Source: Streptomyces sp. Y2F8-2 (GTDB taxonomy: Bacteria; Actinomycetota; Actinomycetes; Streptomycetales; Streptomycetaceae). From it: a stretch of DNA of 64,000 nucleotides. Position numbers and translations under genes: made by a program. Shown here one piece after another: positions 1-8,805 of this stretch. The stretch spans positions 620,001 through 684,000 of the forward strand of contig NZ_BNGS01000003.1 of assembly GCF_014905555.1 (NCBI RefSeq), in the 5' to 3' direction. The number at the start of each line of letters is the position of its first letter. The first letter of the stretch is position 1. The notes under the pieces were generated by a model. The model was not told the DNA's origin and made no database searches. It saw only the letters and a list, made by a program, of their open reading frames with translations.

Positions 1-1442
1 AGGACGGGGAGGGAGGCGTCACCGGAGTAGTCCGTAGGCATAAGCACGGCGCATGGGATTCGGCGTGCGCCCCCCTGCGTCAGTCGCACGCGCGGGGACA
101 AACCGGGGTGTTCCGCATACGACGCCACGGTGGCCAGACGCTTGCCGTGGCGCAGCACCTGCACCTGGACGCCGGGGCGGCCGAGGACCGAGGAGACGAG
201 CACGGTCACGGCGCCGGCGCGCACCGCCGAGTGCACACCGGGCTCCTGCGACACGCGCTCCACGCCGAGTTCGTTCACCCGGTAGACGTGGACCTCGCCG
301 ATCTCCGGGTCCGTCGCGGCCTCGCCCGCCGACGCGGCCACCAGCACATCCGCGTCCGCGACGTCGAGCACCGCCCGCAGGTGCAACTGCGGCCCGGTCA
401 ACGGTCGTTCCCCCACGGCGAGCACCCGCGCGCCGCCCTCGTCGGCGACCCGGACCAACTGCCCGGAGGGGCTCCAGCACGGCACACCGGCGAAAAGTTC
501 CAGCCAATATGGATCTTCGTCCGCGTGCACCATCCGGGTCGCGCCGGTGTCCGGGTCCACCGCCAGGTACAGCTGGCTGCGCTGGTCCCGCGCCTGCACC
601 AGAATCAGCGGTGCCCCCGCCGCTGACCAGTGCACTCGCGCCAGATACGGGTAGCGCGCCCGGTCCCAGACGACCTCCGTGCGCGTCCCGTCGAGGGCCA
701 CGACGAACAGCCGTACGTCCGCGTTGTCGGTGCCCGCAGCCGGGTACGGAACCCGCTGTGGCTCCTGGTCCGGACGCGCCGGATCGGAGATCCACCACCG
801 CCGCACCGGCGTGTCGTCCACGCGCGACACGAGCAGCCGGTCGGACTCCGGCGACCACCAGAAACCCCGCGAACGGCCCATCTCCTCGGCCGCGATGAAC
901 TCGGCCAGGCCGTACGACACCGACTCCGACTCCGGCTCCGCGAGCGCCCGGTCGCCCTCGCCCTCCGCGCCGACCACGCGCAGCGCGCCCCCGCGCACGT
1001 AGGCGATGTGCCGTCCGTCGGGGGCCGGGCGCGGGTCGATCACCGGCCCGGCCACGGGCAGTTCGCGTGCCGTTCCCGCGCGCAGCTCCGCCGTGAAGAG
1101 CCGCCCTGACAAGGCGAAAGACGCCAACTCCACGGTCGCGTCGGTGGCGTAGCCCACGATGCCGGCGCCGCCCTCGCGGCTGCGCTCCCGACGGGCGCGC
1201 TCCTCGGGCGGCAACTGTTCGGCGGCGCCCCCGAGGAGCGCTCCCGGGTCGGCCGCGGGGCGCTCCTTGCCGTCCGCCAGGTCGAGGACCCACAACTGGT
1301 GCGCGCGGTCCGTGCCGGAGGTGGACCGCAGGAACACGACACGGGAACCGTCGGGCGCGACGGTGAACGCACGCGGCGCGCCGAGCGTGAACCGCTGGGT
1401 CCGCGCGTGCCGTCGGGGGAAGGAAGCAGGCTCGGTGGTCAT
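1..1442 (-). CDS. S9 family (DPP IV-like) peptidase, C-terminus off the window
   Basis: Reading frame open from ATG at 1442 to the left edge, about 480 residues, so the 3' part is missing. The visible part begins MTTEPASFPRRHARTQRF and runs through repeated beta-propeller-like blades (for example VAPDGSRVVFL, DPRPAPDGRHIAYV, GRSRGFWWSPESDRLLV), as in the N-terminal domain of dipeptidyl-peptidase IV/prolyl oligopeptidase relatives. The last residues seen (CAVLMPTDYSGDASLPVL) look like the start of the alpha/beta-hydrolase domain; the catalytic Ser/Asp/His lie beyond the edge. No signal peptide is visible, so it is probably a cytoplasmic serine exopeptidase. It is divergent from the small membrane-protein gene at 1633. 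Activity cannot be confirmed without the catalytic domain. Confidence 0.85.
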   Translation of the reverse strand, partial: MTTEPASFPRRHARTQRFTLGAPRAFTVAPDGSRVVFLRSTSGTDRAHQLWVLDLADGKERPAADPGALLGGAAEQLPPEERARRERSREGGAGIVGYATDATVELASFALSGRLFTAELRAGTARELPVAGPVIDPRPAPDGRHIAYVRGGALRVVGAEGEGDRALAEPESESVSYGLAEFIAAEEMGRSRGFWWSPESDRLLVSRVDDTPVRRWWISDPARPDQEPQRVPYPAAGTDNADVRLFVVALDGTRTEVVWDRARYPYLARVHWSAAGAPLILVQARDQRSQLYLAVDPDTGATRMVHADEDPYWLELFAGVPCWSPSGQLVRVADEGGARVLAVGERPLTGPQLHLRAVLDVADADVLVAASAGEAATDPEIGEVHVYRVNELGVERVSQEPGVHSAVRAGAVTVLVSSVLGRPGVQVQVLRHGKRLATVASYAEHPGLSPRVRLTQGGARRIPCAVLMPTDYSGDASLPV

Positions 1443-1632
1443 GCCCCGACCATATTGGCCATGCGCCCCCTTGTGCGGCTGTGCGCCGATCGATGCGCAC
1501 GTACGGATAGTTATGATCACTAGCGCATAGTGGGTATGAACGTGCTGCCCGCTGCGTGGATTTATCTGCTGGATTTGTCTGCCCCCATAGTCCGACCCCC
1601 CCGCGTCCTGGGATCTTTGGAGGTGAGCCGCC

Positions 1633-1827
1633 GTGGCACTCTCGATTTCGGCGGTGGTGCTGCTGGCGATCGTCGTCTTCCTTCTGATCAAGAAGTCCGG
1701 GCTGAAGGCGGGCCACGCGATCGTGTGCATGCTCCTCGGCTTCTACCTCGCCTCCTCCACGGTCGCACCCACGATCAGCGAGCTGACCACGAACATCGCG
1801 GGGATGATCGGCAGCATCAAGTTCTAG
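1633..1827 (+). CDS. small membrane protein, 64 aa
   Basis: GTG start preceded by a clear GGAGGTGAG Shine-Dalgarno 7 nt away, ending TAG at 1827. The 64-residue product has an N-terminal hydrophobic helix (ALSISAVVLLAIVVFLLI), a short basic turn (KKSGLKAGH), and a second hydrophobic stretch (IVCMLLGFYLASS), suggesting two membrane segments. It is monocistronic, 100 bp upstream of mshB and transcribed in the same direction. I recognise it only as a conserved Streptomyces hypothetical type; no function can be assigned from sequence. Confidence 0.75.
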   Translation: MALSISAVVLLAIVVFLLIKKSGLKAGHAIVCMLLGFYLASSTVAPTISELTTNIAGMIGSIKF

Positions 1828-1926
1828 CGGCCCCGGAGGACAGGCCCCCTTCGCCCGCACGGCCGGGTCTTCCGTGAGGGGGACCCGGCGGCCGGTGCCG
1901 CCGGCGGCGGAGGACGGCCGGCCTCG

Positions 1927-1938
1927 TAGGGTGGTCCC
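1927..1938 (+). promoter_or_regulatory. putative -10 box for leaderless mshB transcript
   Basis: TAGGGT at 1927-1932 lies 6 nt before the A of the mshB ATG, and there is no Shine-Dalgarno in the interval. This spacing puts the predicted transcription start on the start codon. No good -35 hexamer is visible. Confidence 0.4.
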
Positions 1939-2862
1939 ATGACGGATCTGCCCGACCGGCGTCTGCTCCTGGTGCACGCGCACCCGGACGACGAGTCGAT
2001 CAACAACGGCGCGACCATGGCCAAGTACGCGGCCGAGGGCGCCCGGGTGACGCTGGTGACGTGCACCCTCGGCGAGGAGGGCGAGGTCATCCCGCCGGAG
2101 CTCGCGCACCTCGCGCCCGACCGGGACGACGAGCTGGGCCCGCACCGCGTCGGCGAACTGGCCGCCGCCATGGCCGAACTCGGCGTCGGCGACCACCGCT
2201 TCCTCGGCGGCCCGGGCCGCTACCGCGACTCCGGGATGATGGGCGCCGAGCAGAACCACCGGCCGGGCTCCTTCTGGTCCGCGGACCTGGACGAGGCGGC
2301 CGGTCACCTCGTGGCGGTCGTCCGGGAGGTGTGCCCCCAGGTCCTCGTCACCTACGACCCCGACGGCGGCTACGGCCACCCCGACCACATCCAGGCCCAC
2401 CGCGTCGCCATGCGCGCCGCCGACCTGGCCGCCGACCCCGGCTTCCGCCCGGACCTCGGGGAGCCCTGGCGGATCGCCAAGATCTACTGGAACCGGCTGC
2501 CGCGCTCGGTCGCCCGGGCCGCGTTCGCCCGGCTCGGTGAGGTCCTCGACAAGACGCCCTTCGCCAAGGCCGCGAGCATCGACGACGTCCCCGGCGTGGT
2601 CGACGACCAAGTGGTCACCACCGAGATCGACGGCACGGCGTTCGCGGCCGCGAAGGCCGCGGCGATGCGCGCCCACGCCACGCAGATCGAGGTCGCCGAG
2701 CCGTACTTCGCGCTGTCCAACGCGCTCGCGCAGCCCCTTTTCACCACCGAGTACTACCAGTTGGTGCGCGGCGAGCGAAGCGAGACGGGCGTCCCACCGG
2801 CGGGAGGCCGGGGGAACGCCGAGGCCCGTGAGACGGATCTGTTCCAAGGAGTGGCCCCATGA
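1939..2862 (+). CDS. mshB: N-acetyl-1-D-myo-inositol-2-amino-2-deoxy-alpha-D-glucopyranoside deacetylase (mycothiol biosynthesis)
   Basis: A 307-residue LmbE/PIG-L family zinc deacetylase. It has the hallmark AHPDDE motif at residues 14-19 (metal ligands H, D and the catalytic Asp) and the second metal-binding motif GYGHPDH near 144-150. Length and the conserved block around SGMMG fit MshB, which removes acetate from GlcNAc-inositol in the second committed step to mycothiol, the actinobacterial glutathione substitute. It is a cytosolic enzyme. The stop overlaps the next gene's ATG (ATGA), implying translational coupling with the DUF6113 membrane protein. The C-terminal 25 residues are Gly/Arg-rich and variable. 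A role as mycothiol-conjugate amidase (Mca) is less likely given the immediate neighbours and the conserved actinobacterial gene order. Confidence 0.9.
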   Translation: MTDLPDRRLLLVHAHPDDESINNGATMAKYAAEGARVTLVTCTLGEEGEVIPPELAHLAPDRDDELGPHRVGELAAAMAELGVGDHRFLGGPGRYRDSGMMGAEQNHRPGSFWSADLDEAAGHLVAVVREVCPQVLVTYDPDGGYGHPDHIQAHRVAMRAADLAADPGFRPDLGEPWRIAKIYWNRLPRSVARAAFARLGEVLDKTPFAKAASIDDVPGVVDDQVVTTEIDGTAFAAAKAAAMRAHATQIEVAEPYFALSNALAQPLFTTEYYQLVRGERSETGVPPAGGRGNAEARETDLFQGVAP

Positions 2863-3278
2863 CGGCTTCGAGCAAACAGTCGAACGCACTTGCACAGCCC
2901 CTGAGCCTGCCCTCGGCCGGCCGGACGGCCGCCTACCTCGGGCTGCTGGTGCTCGGTGCGGTCGTCGGCGTGGCGGGCGGTCTGGTGCAGGGCGCCTGGT
3001 TCCCCGGCGGACTGCTCCTCGCGCTCGCGGGCGCGGCCGGACTCTTCCTGGGCGGGGCCCGGGCCACCGGGTCCCGAGCGGGCGCTCTCGCGCCCGCCGC
3101 CGGGTGGATGGTCGCCGTCGTCCTGCTCACCGCCAGCCGACCCGAGGGTGACTTCCTGTTCGGCGCGGGCATCGGCTCGTATCTGTTCCTGCTCGGCGGA
3201 ATGGCCGTCGCTGTGATGTGCGCCACCCTTGCTCACGGGCGGCAACCCGGTCGCCCCGGCGCCCGACTTGGCAAGTGA
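2859..3278 (+). CDS. DUF6113-type membrane protein
   Basis: A 139-residue polytopic protein overlapping mshB by 4 nt. After a polar 22-residue N-terminus come four hydrophobic segments: [47 protein letters not shown] and [15 protein letters not shown]. The C-terminus is basic. Its coupling to mshB suggests shared expression, but nothing in the sequence shows a catalytic or transport site. The best family match I know is DUF6113, found next to mshB in streptomycetes; the function is unknown. Confidence 0.8.
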   Translation: MTASSKQSNALAQPLSLPSAGRTAAYLGLLVLGAVVGVAGGLVQGAWFPGGLLLALAGAAGLFLGGARATGSRAGALAPAAGWMVAVVLLTASRPEGDFLFGAGIGSYLFLLGGMAVAVMCATLAHGRQPGRPGARLGK

Positions 3279-3411
3279 CGTACCACTTCGTCGCTGCGAG
3301 GCATGGGATGTCCCCCGCAAAACGCGGTGCGGACGTGGGGGTCCCGTGCGGGTTTCCCTCGCGGGGGCGGTCTGCGTGGCGCAAGCGGCCAGTATGGTGG
3401 TGCGCGCCGCC

Positions 3412-3461
3412 GAGCCTCCCCCACGCTCTCGGCTTCGCTCGAGCAGGGGGGACCCCCACCT
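3412..3461. repeat. Streptomyces interspersed palindromic repeat
   Basis: A G/C-run element with opposed C-run and G-run arms around a CTCTCGGCTTCGCTCGAG core, followed by GGGGGGACCCCCAC. The same core (CTCTCGACTTCGCTCGGG plus GGGGGGACCC) recurs at 10630-10690 inside a coding gene. It lies in the 227-bp gap before the gene at 3506 and could fold into a stable hairpin on either strand. Confidence 0.6.
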
Positions 3462-3505
3462 GTTGAGGTCGAAACAGGCGGTGGAGCCAACCGGGAGAAC
3501 CTGCC

Positions 3506-5824
3506 TTGAGTCGTGAAACTGACAACTCGTCCGCCGGACCCAACGGGCGTGGCGCAGCCGCGTACCCGTCGGGTACGCCGCCGTACGGAACCCCCCTGGT
3601 TGCCGAGGACGGTGTCGACGCGAGCCGTTCGGCCTCGCCGTCGGAGGAACGCAAGACCGAGACCACGCTGACGACCCGCGTCCGGATCAACATCCCCGGA
3701 TCCCGGCCCATTCCGCCGGTCGTCGTGCGCACCCCCGTCGCGGACGCCGACAGCGCGACGGACGAAGCGGGCTCCGACACCCGGGCGACGAGCTCCGTGA
3801 GCGCGCTCAGCACCTTCGATCCGCCCGCCGAGCCCGCCGCGCAGTCCGAGGAGAAAACGGCGACGAGCGACTGGTTCGCGCCGCGCAAGCCCGCGGCGGC
3901 CAAGGGCGCAGCGGGCAGTGGGTCGACCAACGGCGCGGGGCTGCCCGGGGCTTCGGGCATACAAGGCGCGGGCGGCGCGTCGGGCGTGGGGGCGCCGGGC
4001 GAGGGCGCTGGTGCTGGTACGGGTGCGCGGGGCGGCAACGGGGCCTTCGGCGGTCCGGGTGCGCCGAAGGGTCCGGGCGCTGGTGGCGCGCGGCCAGGTG
4101 GCCCGGGTGCGAACGGCGCGGGTGGCGCGCGTCCCGGAGCTTCCGGTGCGCCGGGCGCACGACCCGGAGAGGTCACGGGCGGCGCGGGCTCCTTCGGCGC
4201 ACGCCCGGGCGGTACGAACGGCGCGGGACTCCCGGGTGCCACCGGCGCCGGACCTGTCGCGCCGGGGCACGGCGGCGGCACCGGCTCCTTCGACGTGTCC
4301 GACGCGGTGGCGGCCAGCACGGCCTCCTTCCCGGTGATCGGCGCCGAGGAGAGCCCCGAACCCAGCCGCGACGACCTTCCGTACTTCTCGGAGCCGGGCC
4401 GGCGCGGCCCGTCCGGCCCGACCAGCGGCCCGGTCACCGGCGACAGCACGGTCGCCTCGGGCCCCGGCGGCCCCGGCCTGACCGCTCCCGGCACGGGCTC
4501 TGGCGGCCCGGGCCTCCTGGCGCCCGGCACCCGGAGCACGCCCGGCGGACCGCTCGGCCCGGGAGCCCCCGGAGCGCCCAGTACGCCCGGCGTGCCCGGA
4601 GCCGGCGCGGGCCAGGGCCGTCCCGGCGGCGGGCTCAGTGACGACACCGCGATCCTCACCCCCCAGAAGCCCGCCCCCGAACCGGGCCCCCAGGGCTTCG
4701 GCGGCCCCGGCGGCAACGTCTCCGGGCACACCGTCACCAGCGGCATCCCCGTCGTCCCGTCGGGCGAGCGCAGCGGCCCGTTCGGCCCGGGCTCCCCGTC
4801 GCAGGCGCCGACGCCGCACACGCCCCCGAAGCTGCCCGACGCGCCCAAGCAGCAGAACACCGGCGCCGCGAAGCCGGCCAAGAAGGGCCGCAGCAAGCTG
4901 GTCCTCCTGGGCGGCGGCGTGGTCCTCGTCGCCGGTGTCGCCTACGGCGCCGGACTGCTCATGAACCACTCGGACGTGCCCAAGGGCACCACGGTGCTCG
5001 GCGTCGACATCGGCGGCGGCACCCGGGACGAGGCGGTCGAGAAGCTGGAGGCCGCGCTGGGCGGCCGGACCGACAAACCCCTGCAACTGTCGGTCGACGG
5101 CAAGTCGGTCCCCCTCAGGCCGGACCAGGCGGGACTCCAGTTCGACAGCAAGGCCACCGTCGCCGCCGCCGCGACGAGCGACTACAACCCGGTGTCGGTG
5201 ATCGGCTCGCTCTTCGGGCAGCACCGTGTGGTCCAGCCCGTCATGCCCGTCGACGAGGAGAAGCTGCAGGCCGCCCTGCAGCGGGTCGCGGGCGGCTCCG
5301 GGTCGATGGTCGAGGGCACGATCAAGTTCGAGCCCGGCCGGGCGGTTGCCGTGTACGGCAAGGCCGGCAAGGGGATCGACGTCCCCGCATCCGTCGCGGC
5401 CGTCGAGGAGGCGTACCGCACCCAGGTGGAGACCGGCTCCGGCACGCCCGTGCGGGTGGCCACCACGACCCGGCAGCCGACGGTGACGAATGCCGAAGTC
5501 GACCGGGAGATGAAGGAGTTCGCCGAGCCGGCGATGTCCGGCAAGGTGACGGTGCGGACGGACGCGACACACGTGGTGCTGATGAGTCCGCAGAAGTCGC
5601 TGTGGAAGTTCCTGAGGGTGACGGCTGTCAACGGCAAGCTGGTCGACAAGCCCGACGTGACCGCCCTGAAGGAGCTCTACGGCCAGGCGTTCGACGGCGT
5701 GCTCATCACCCGGGCCAACGGCCAGAAGACGCCCGTGACACCCCAGGACGTCTACGTCGCCCTGCGCCAGGCACTGCTGAGCAGGACCAACCGGGTCGCG
5801 GTCATCAACACGAACCCGAGCTGA
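3506..5824 (+). CDS. membrane-anchored protein with collagen-like N-terminus and YoaR-like peptidoglycan-binding domain
   Basis: A 772-residue product starting at TTG, chosen because GGGAGAA sits 7 nt upstream. Residues 1-130 are polar; about 130-455 are extremely Gly/Pro/Ala-rich with long G-x-P/G-A-P runs that look collagen-like and disordered. A single transmembrane helix follows a basic patch (GRSKLVLLGGGVVLVAGVAY, near 460-485). The C-terminal 275 residues resemble the putative peptidoglycan-binding/YoaR-like domain (PF12229-type; VPKGTTVLGVDIGGGTRDEA). The predicted topology is a long cytoplasmic low-complexity tail, one TM and an extracytoplasmic wall-binding domain. No VanW or L,D-transpeptidase catalytic domain is present. 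It is followed by a strong terminator. An envelope role is inferred only from the domain. Confidence 0.75.
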   Translation: MSRETDNSSAGPNGRGAAAYPSGTPPYGTPLVAEDGVDASRSASPSEERKTETTLTTRVRINIPGSRPIPPVVVRTPVADADSATDEAGSDTRATSSVSALSTFDPPAEPAAQSEEKTATSDWFAPRKPAAAKGAAGSGSTNGAGLPGASGIQGAGGASGVGAPGEGAGAGTGARGGNGAFGGPGAPKGPGAGGARPGGPGANGAGGARPGASGAPGARPGEVTGGAGSFGARPGGTNGAGLPGATGAGPVAPGHGGGTGSFDVSDAVAASTASFPVIGAEESPEPSRDDLPYFSEPGRRGPSGPTSGPVTGDSTVASGPGGPGLTAPGTGSGGPGLLAPGTRSTPGGPLGPGAPGAPSTPGVPGAGAGQGRPGGGLSDDTAILTPQKPAPEPGPQGFGGPGGNVSGHTVTSGIPVVPSGERSGPFGPGSPSQAPTPHTPPKLPDAPKQQNTGAAKPAKKGRSKLVLLGGGVVLVAGVAYGAGLLMNHSDVPKGTTVLGVDIGGGTRDEAVEKLEAALGGRTDKPLQLSVDGKSVPLRPDQAGLQFDSKATVAAAATSDYNPVSVIGSLFGQHRVVQPVMPVDEEKLQAALQRVAGGSGSMVEGTIKFEPGRAVAVYGKAGKGIDVPASVAAVEEAYRTQVETGSGTPVRVATTTRQPTVTNAEVDREMKEFAEPAMSGKVTVRTDATHVVLMSPQKSLWKFLRVTAVNGKLVDKPDVTALKELYGQAFDGVLITRANGQKTPVTPQDVYVALRQALLSRTNRVAVINTNPS

Positions 5825-5834
5825 CCGCACCGCA

Positions 5835-5868
5835 CAGGGGGGCGCCCGGACGACCGGGCGCCCCCCTG
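5835..5868 (+). terminator. strong intrinsic-type terminator hairpin
   Basis: Perfect 15-bp stem (CAGGGGGGCGCCCGG, 5835-5849) with a 4-nt ACGA loop and matching right arm 5854-5868, eleven bases after the stop of the preceding gene. There is no U tract, as is usual in Streptomyces. Confidence 0.85.
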
Positions 5869-5880
5869 CCATGCCGTAGA

Positions 5881-5896
5881 CATGACATCTGTCATG
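5881..5896. promoter_or_regulatory. perfect palindrome, candidate response-regulator operator
   Basis: CATGACATCTGTCATG is a 7+2+7 perfect inverted repeat, 58 bp upstream of the ABC transporter/two-component operon and just downstream of the terminator of the previous gene. It is a plausible binding site for the DesR/YvfU-type regulator encoded by the last gene of the operon (autoregulation); this is inference from position and symmetry. Confidence 0.5.
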
Positions 5897-5954
5897 CAGG
5901 AGTGACGACACCCGGCACTGCCGTGCGCGCCCCCGGCCCCGGGACGATGGGTCC

Positions 5955-6878
5955 ATGACGACGACAGTGTCGGCCACCGACGTGGTGGTCGGGTTCGATC
6001 AGGTGACCAAGGCCTACGGGGACGTACGGGCCGTGGACGGCTTGTCGCTCGAGCTGCACCCAGGGGAGACCGTGGCCCTGCTGGGGCCCAACGGCGCGGG
6101 CAAGTCGACCACCCTCGACCTGCTCCTCGGGCTCAAGCCGGCCGACAGCGGCTCCGTGCACGTGTTCGGGACCAGCCCGCGCGAGGCCATCGTCGCCGGG
6201 CGCGTGGGCGCCATGCTGCAGAGCGGCGGCCTGATGGACGAGGTCACGGTCGCCGAACTGGTCAAGCTCGGCTGCGATCTGCACCCGAGGCCGTACAAGG
6301 TCACCGACGTGCTCGCCCGCGCGGGCATCGCGCAGATCGCCGACCGCAAGGTCAACAAGCTCTCCGGCGGCCAGGCCCAGCGCGTCCGCTTCGCCCTCGC
6401 CACCGCCGGCGACAGCGACCTGATCGTCCTCGACGAGCCGACCACCGGTATGGACGTCTCCGCCCGCCAGGCCTTCTGGGCCACCATGCGGGAGCAGGCG
6501 GACCAGGGGCGTACGGTCCTGTTCGCCACGCACTACCTGGAAGAGGCCGACGCGATCGCGGACCGCGTGCTCGTGCTGCACCGCGGGCGGCTCCTCGCCG
6601 ACGGCACCGCCGCCGAGATCAAGGCCAAGGCCGGCGCCCGCCGCGTCCGCTTCGACCTTCAGGGCCCGATCGACGAGGCCCCGCTGCGCGCGCTGCCTTT
6701 CCTGACCGCGATAGACGTCTCCGGACAGACCGTGCGCATCCAGTCCTCCGACGCCGACGCGACCGTCCACGCGCTGTACGGGCTCGGCGTCTACCCCCGC
6801 AACCTCGAAGTCGCCGGGCTCGGGCTCGAGCAGGCGTTCGTCGCGATCACCGAGGCCGAGGAGGCCAAGCAGTCATGA
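5955..6878 (+). CDS. ABC transporter ATP-binding protein (DrrA/YvfR-type exporter)
   Basis: A 307-residue ATPase with Walker A GPNGAGKST (44-52), Q-loop region MLQSGG, signature LSGGQAQR, Walker B LIVLDEPT and H-loop ATHYLEEAD, then a C-terminal extension typical of the DRA/CcmA drug-export subfamily. It is the first gene of a four-gene operon in which every junction overlaps or touches: ATPase, permease, sensor kinase, response regulator. This organisation is known for bacterial lipid/drug exporters that are controlled by their own two-component system. The substrate is unknown. The candidate operator palindrome at 5881-5896 lies upstream. Confidence 0.92.
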   Translation: MTTTVSATDVVVGFDQVTKAYGDVRAVDGLSLELHPGETVALLGPNGAGKSTTLDLLLGLKPADSGSVHVFGTSPREAIVAGRVGAMLQSGGLMDEVTVAELVKLGCDLHPRPYKVTDVLARAGIAQIADRKVNKLSGGQAQRVRFALATAGDSDLIVLDEPTTGMDVSARQAFWATMREQADQGRTVLFATHYLEEADAIADRVLVLHRGRLLADGTAAEIKAKAGARRVRFDLQGPIDEAPLRALPFLTAIDVSGQTVRIQSSDADATVHALYGLGVYPRNLEVAGLGLEQAFVAITEAEEAKQS

Positions 6879-7606
6879 TCTCGCTCATCAGGCTGGAACT
6901 CATCCGCGCCCTGCGCAACCGGAAGTTCCTGTTCTTCTCGGTGATCTACCCGTCGGTCATCTTCCTGCTGGTCTCCAACCAGACGGGCGACGTCGACGGC
7001 AGCGGCCTGAGCGTCGCGAAGTACGTCATGGTCTCCATGGCCTCCTTCGGGGCCCTGACCGCCGTCCTGATGGGCAACAGCGAGCGCATCGCCAAGGAAC
7101 GGGAGGGCGGCTGGGTACGGCAGCTGCGGCTGACCCCGCTGCCCGGGCGCGGGTACGTCCTCGCCAAGACGGCCGGCGCGGCCGTGGTGAGCCTGCCGTC
7201 CATCGTGGTGGTCTTCCTGGTCGCCGCCGCCGTGAGGGACGTACGGCTGGACGCCTGGCAGTGGTTCGCCCTCACCGGCGCCATCTGGGCCGGCAGCCTG
7301 GTCTTCGCCGCGCTCGGCGTCGCCATCGGCTACCTCGCCTCCGGGGACGCGGTCCGCCCGATCACGATGATCGTCTACTTCGGCCTGTCGATCCTCGGCG
7401 GCCTGTGGATGCCGTCCTCCTCCTTCCCGACCTGGCTGCAGGACATCGCCAAGTGGCTGCCCACCCACGCGTACGCTGCGCTCGGACGGGCCATCGAACA
7501 GAGCCAGGCCCCCCACGCCCAGGACATCGCCATCCTCGTCGCCTTCTTCTTCCTCTTCGCGGGCGGCGCGGCCTGGCTGTACCGGAAGGACACGCTGAAG
7601 GCGTGA
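6875..7606 (+). CDS. ABC-2 type transporter permease
   Basis: A 243-residue integral membrane protein overlapping the ATPase gene by 4 nt (ATGA). About six hydrophobic segments are visible, starting with RKFLFFSVIYPSVIFLLVS and ending with IAILVAFFFLFAGGAAWLY, and the central conserved EREGGWVRQLRLTPLP segment is typical of the ABC-2 family. With the preceding ATPase it would form an exporter dimer in the cytoplasmic membrane. The short length without an extracytoplasmic domain fits small-molecule or antibiotic export rather than protein export. The end overlaps the sensor-kinase start region. Confidence 0.9.
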   Translation: MISLIRLELIRALRNRKFLFFSVIYPSVIFLLVSNQTGDVDGSGLSVAKYVMVSMASFGALTAVLMGNSERIAKEREGGWVRQLRLTPLPGRGYVLAKTAGAAVVSLPSIVVVFLVAAAVRDVRLDAWQWFALTGAIWAGSLVFAALGVAIGYLASGDAVRPITMIVYFGLSILGGLWMPSSSFPTWLQDIAKWLPTHAYAALGRAIEQSQAPHAQDIAILVAFFFLFAGGAAWLYRKDTLKA

Positions 7607-7611
7607 GTGCC

Positions 7612-8805
7612 ATGACGGAAGACCGACTGCACGAAGGGGTCCGGGTCGAGCGGTTCATGCGCATGGGTGAGCCGCCCCGCAACCTGGCCGAGGCGCTGCG
7701 CAAGCTGGTGTGGATCGTGCCCTGGCTGATCTTCCTCAGCTCGCCGGTGAAGGACCTGACCTCCGGCCACCACTCGGCCGCCGCCGACGCGGCCGGCTGG
7801 GTGGGGTTCGTGACCTTCGTCGGTGTCTACCTGGCGGTCGTCTTCCGGAACATGGGCCGGGCGTTCTCGGGACGGACCGTCGCCTCCCTGGTCGCCCTGC
7901 TCGCCGCGCTCGCCGTCGTCCTGTGCCTGGCCCTCGGCGGCAACTGGATCGGCCTCTTCGTGTACGTCGCCGTCACCTGCGGCGCGACCCTGCCGCTGCA
8001 GATCGCGTACTGGGTGATCCCGCTGAACAGTCTCACGATGCTGCTCGTCGGCCGGTACACCGGCGTGACCGGCATGTGGAACCTCCTGTTGATGGTGACG
8101 CTCCTCGGCTTCGGGATGACGGGCGTGCGGCAACTGGTGCGTACGACAGTGGAGCTGCGCAAGGCCCGCGCCACCGTCGCCCAGCTCGCCGCCAACGAGG
8201 AGCGGCTGCGCCTGGCCCGTGATCTGCACGACCTGCTCGGCCACTCGCTCTCCCTGATCACGCTGAAGAGCGAGCTGGCTGGCCGCATGCTCCCCGACCA
8301 CCCCGAGAAGGCGGCCCAACAGGTGGCCGACATCGAACGGGTCAGCCGTCAGGCCCTCGTCGACGTGCGTGAGGCGGTCACCGGGTACCGGCGCCCGCGC
8401 CTGTCCGCGGAACTGGCGGGCGCGCAGGTCGCCCTCACGGCGGCCGGAGTCACGGCCGACATACCCGCGGAGCCCGACCTCACCGGGGTCGCGGAGGAGA
8501 GCGAGTCCGTCCTCGCCTGGGCGCTGCGCGAGGCGGTCACCAACGTCGTACGGCACAGCGGCGCAGGCCGCTGCACGATCGAGGTGCTGCAACGGCAGAC
8601 CCTCGACGGGCGGATGCTGGAACTCTCCGTCGAGGACGACGGATCGGGAGGCGCGGGCCACGGCCCGGGCAACGGCCTGACGGGGCTGACCGAGCGTCTG
8701 GAGAAGGCCGGCGGCACGCTGGAGGCAGGGCGCGTCCGGCATGGTTTCCGGCTGGTCGCACGCGTACCCGTGGGTGCCGCGGTCCACGTAGGATCCGGGG
8801 CATGA
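7612..8805 (+). CDS. sensor histidine kinase, DesK/NarL-type (HisKA_3)
   Basis: A 397-residue membrane kinase. The N-terminal half has about five transmembrane segments (from KLVWIVPWLIFLSS to LLLMVTLLGFGMTGV) with almost no extracytoplasmic loop, so it probably senses within the membrane. The HisKA_3 phosphoacceptor is in LARDLHDLLGHSLSL (His near 206), followed by a HATPase domain (N box REAVTNVVRHS, G boxes DDGSGG and GNGLTGL). ATG at 7612 is chosen because GAAGG lies at 7596-7600; an in-frame GTG at 7603 overlapping the permease stop is an alternative. It phosphorylates the regulator encoded next and presumably responds to the state or substrate of the adjacent ABC exporter. Confidence 0.9.
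   Translation: MTEDRLHEGVRVERFMRMGEPPRNLAEALRKLVWIVPWLIFLSSPVKDLTSGHHSAAADAAGWVGFVTFVGVYLAVVFRNMGRAFSGRTVASLVALLAALAVVLCLALGGNWIGLFVYVAVTCGATLPLQIAYWVIPLNSLTMLLVGRYTGVTGMWNLLLMVTLLGFGMTGVRQLVRTTVELRKARATVAQLAANEERLRLARDLHDLLGHSLSLITLKSELAGRMLPDHPEKAAQQVADIERVSRQALVDVREAVTGYRRPRLSAELAGAQVALTAAGVTADIPAEPDLTGVAEESESVLAWALREAVTNVVRHSGAGRCTIEVLQRQTLDGRMLELSVEDDGSGGAGHGPGNGLTGLTERLEKAGGTLEAGRVRHGFRLVARVPVGAAVHVGSGA

Noticed and set aside
19..2895. 958-codon reverse-strand open frame across mshB
   Set aside because: It is low-complexity Arg/Gly sequence opposite mshB and in a different frame from the S9 peptidase; no conserved motif.
3233..5977. Long reverse-strand open frame opposite the collagen-like gene
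   Set aside because: It is an antisense artefact of Gly/Pro-rich high-GC sequence; the forward frame has the domains, TM and ribosome site.
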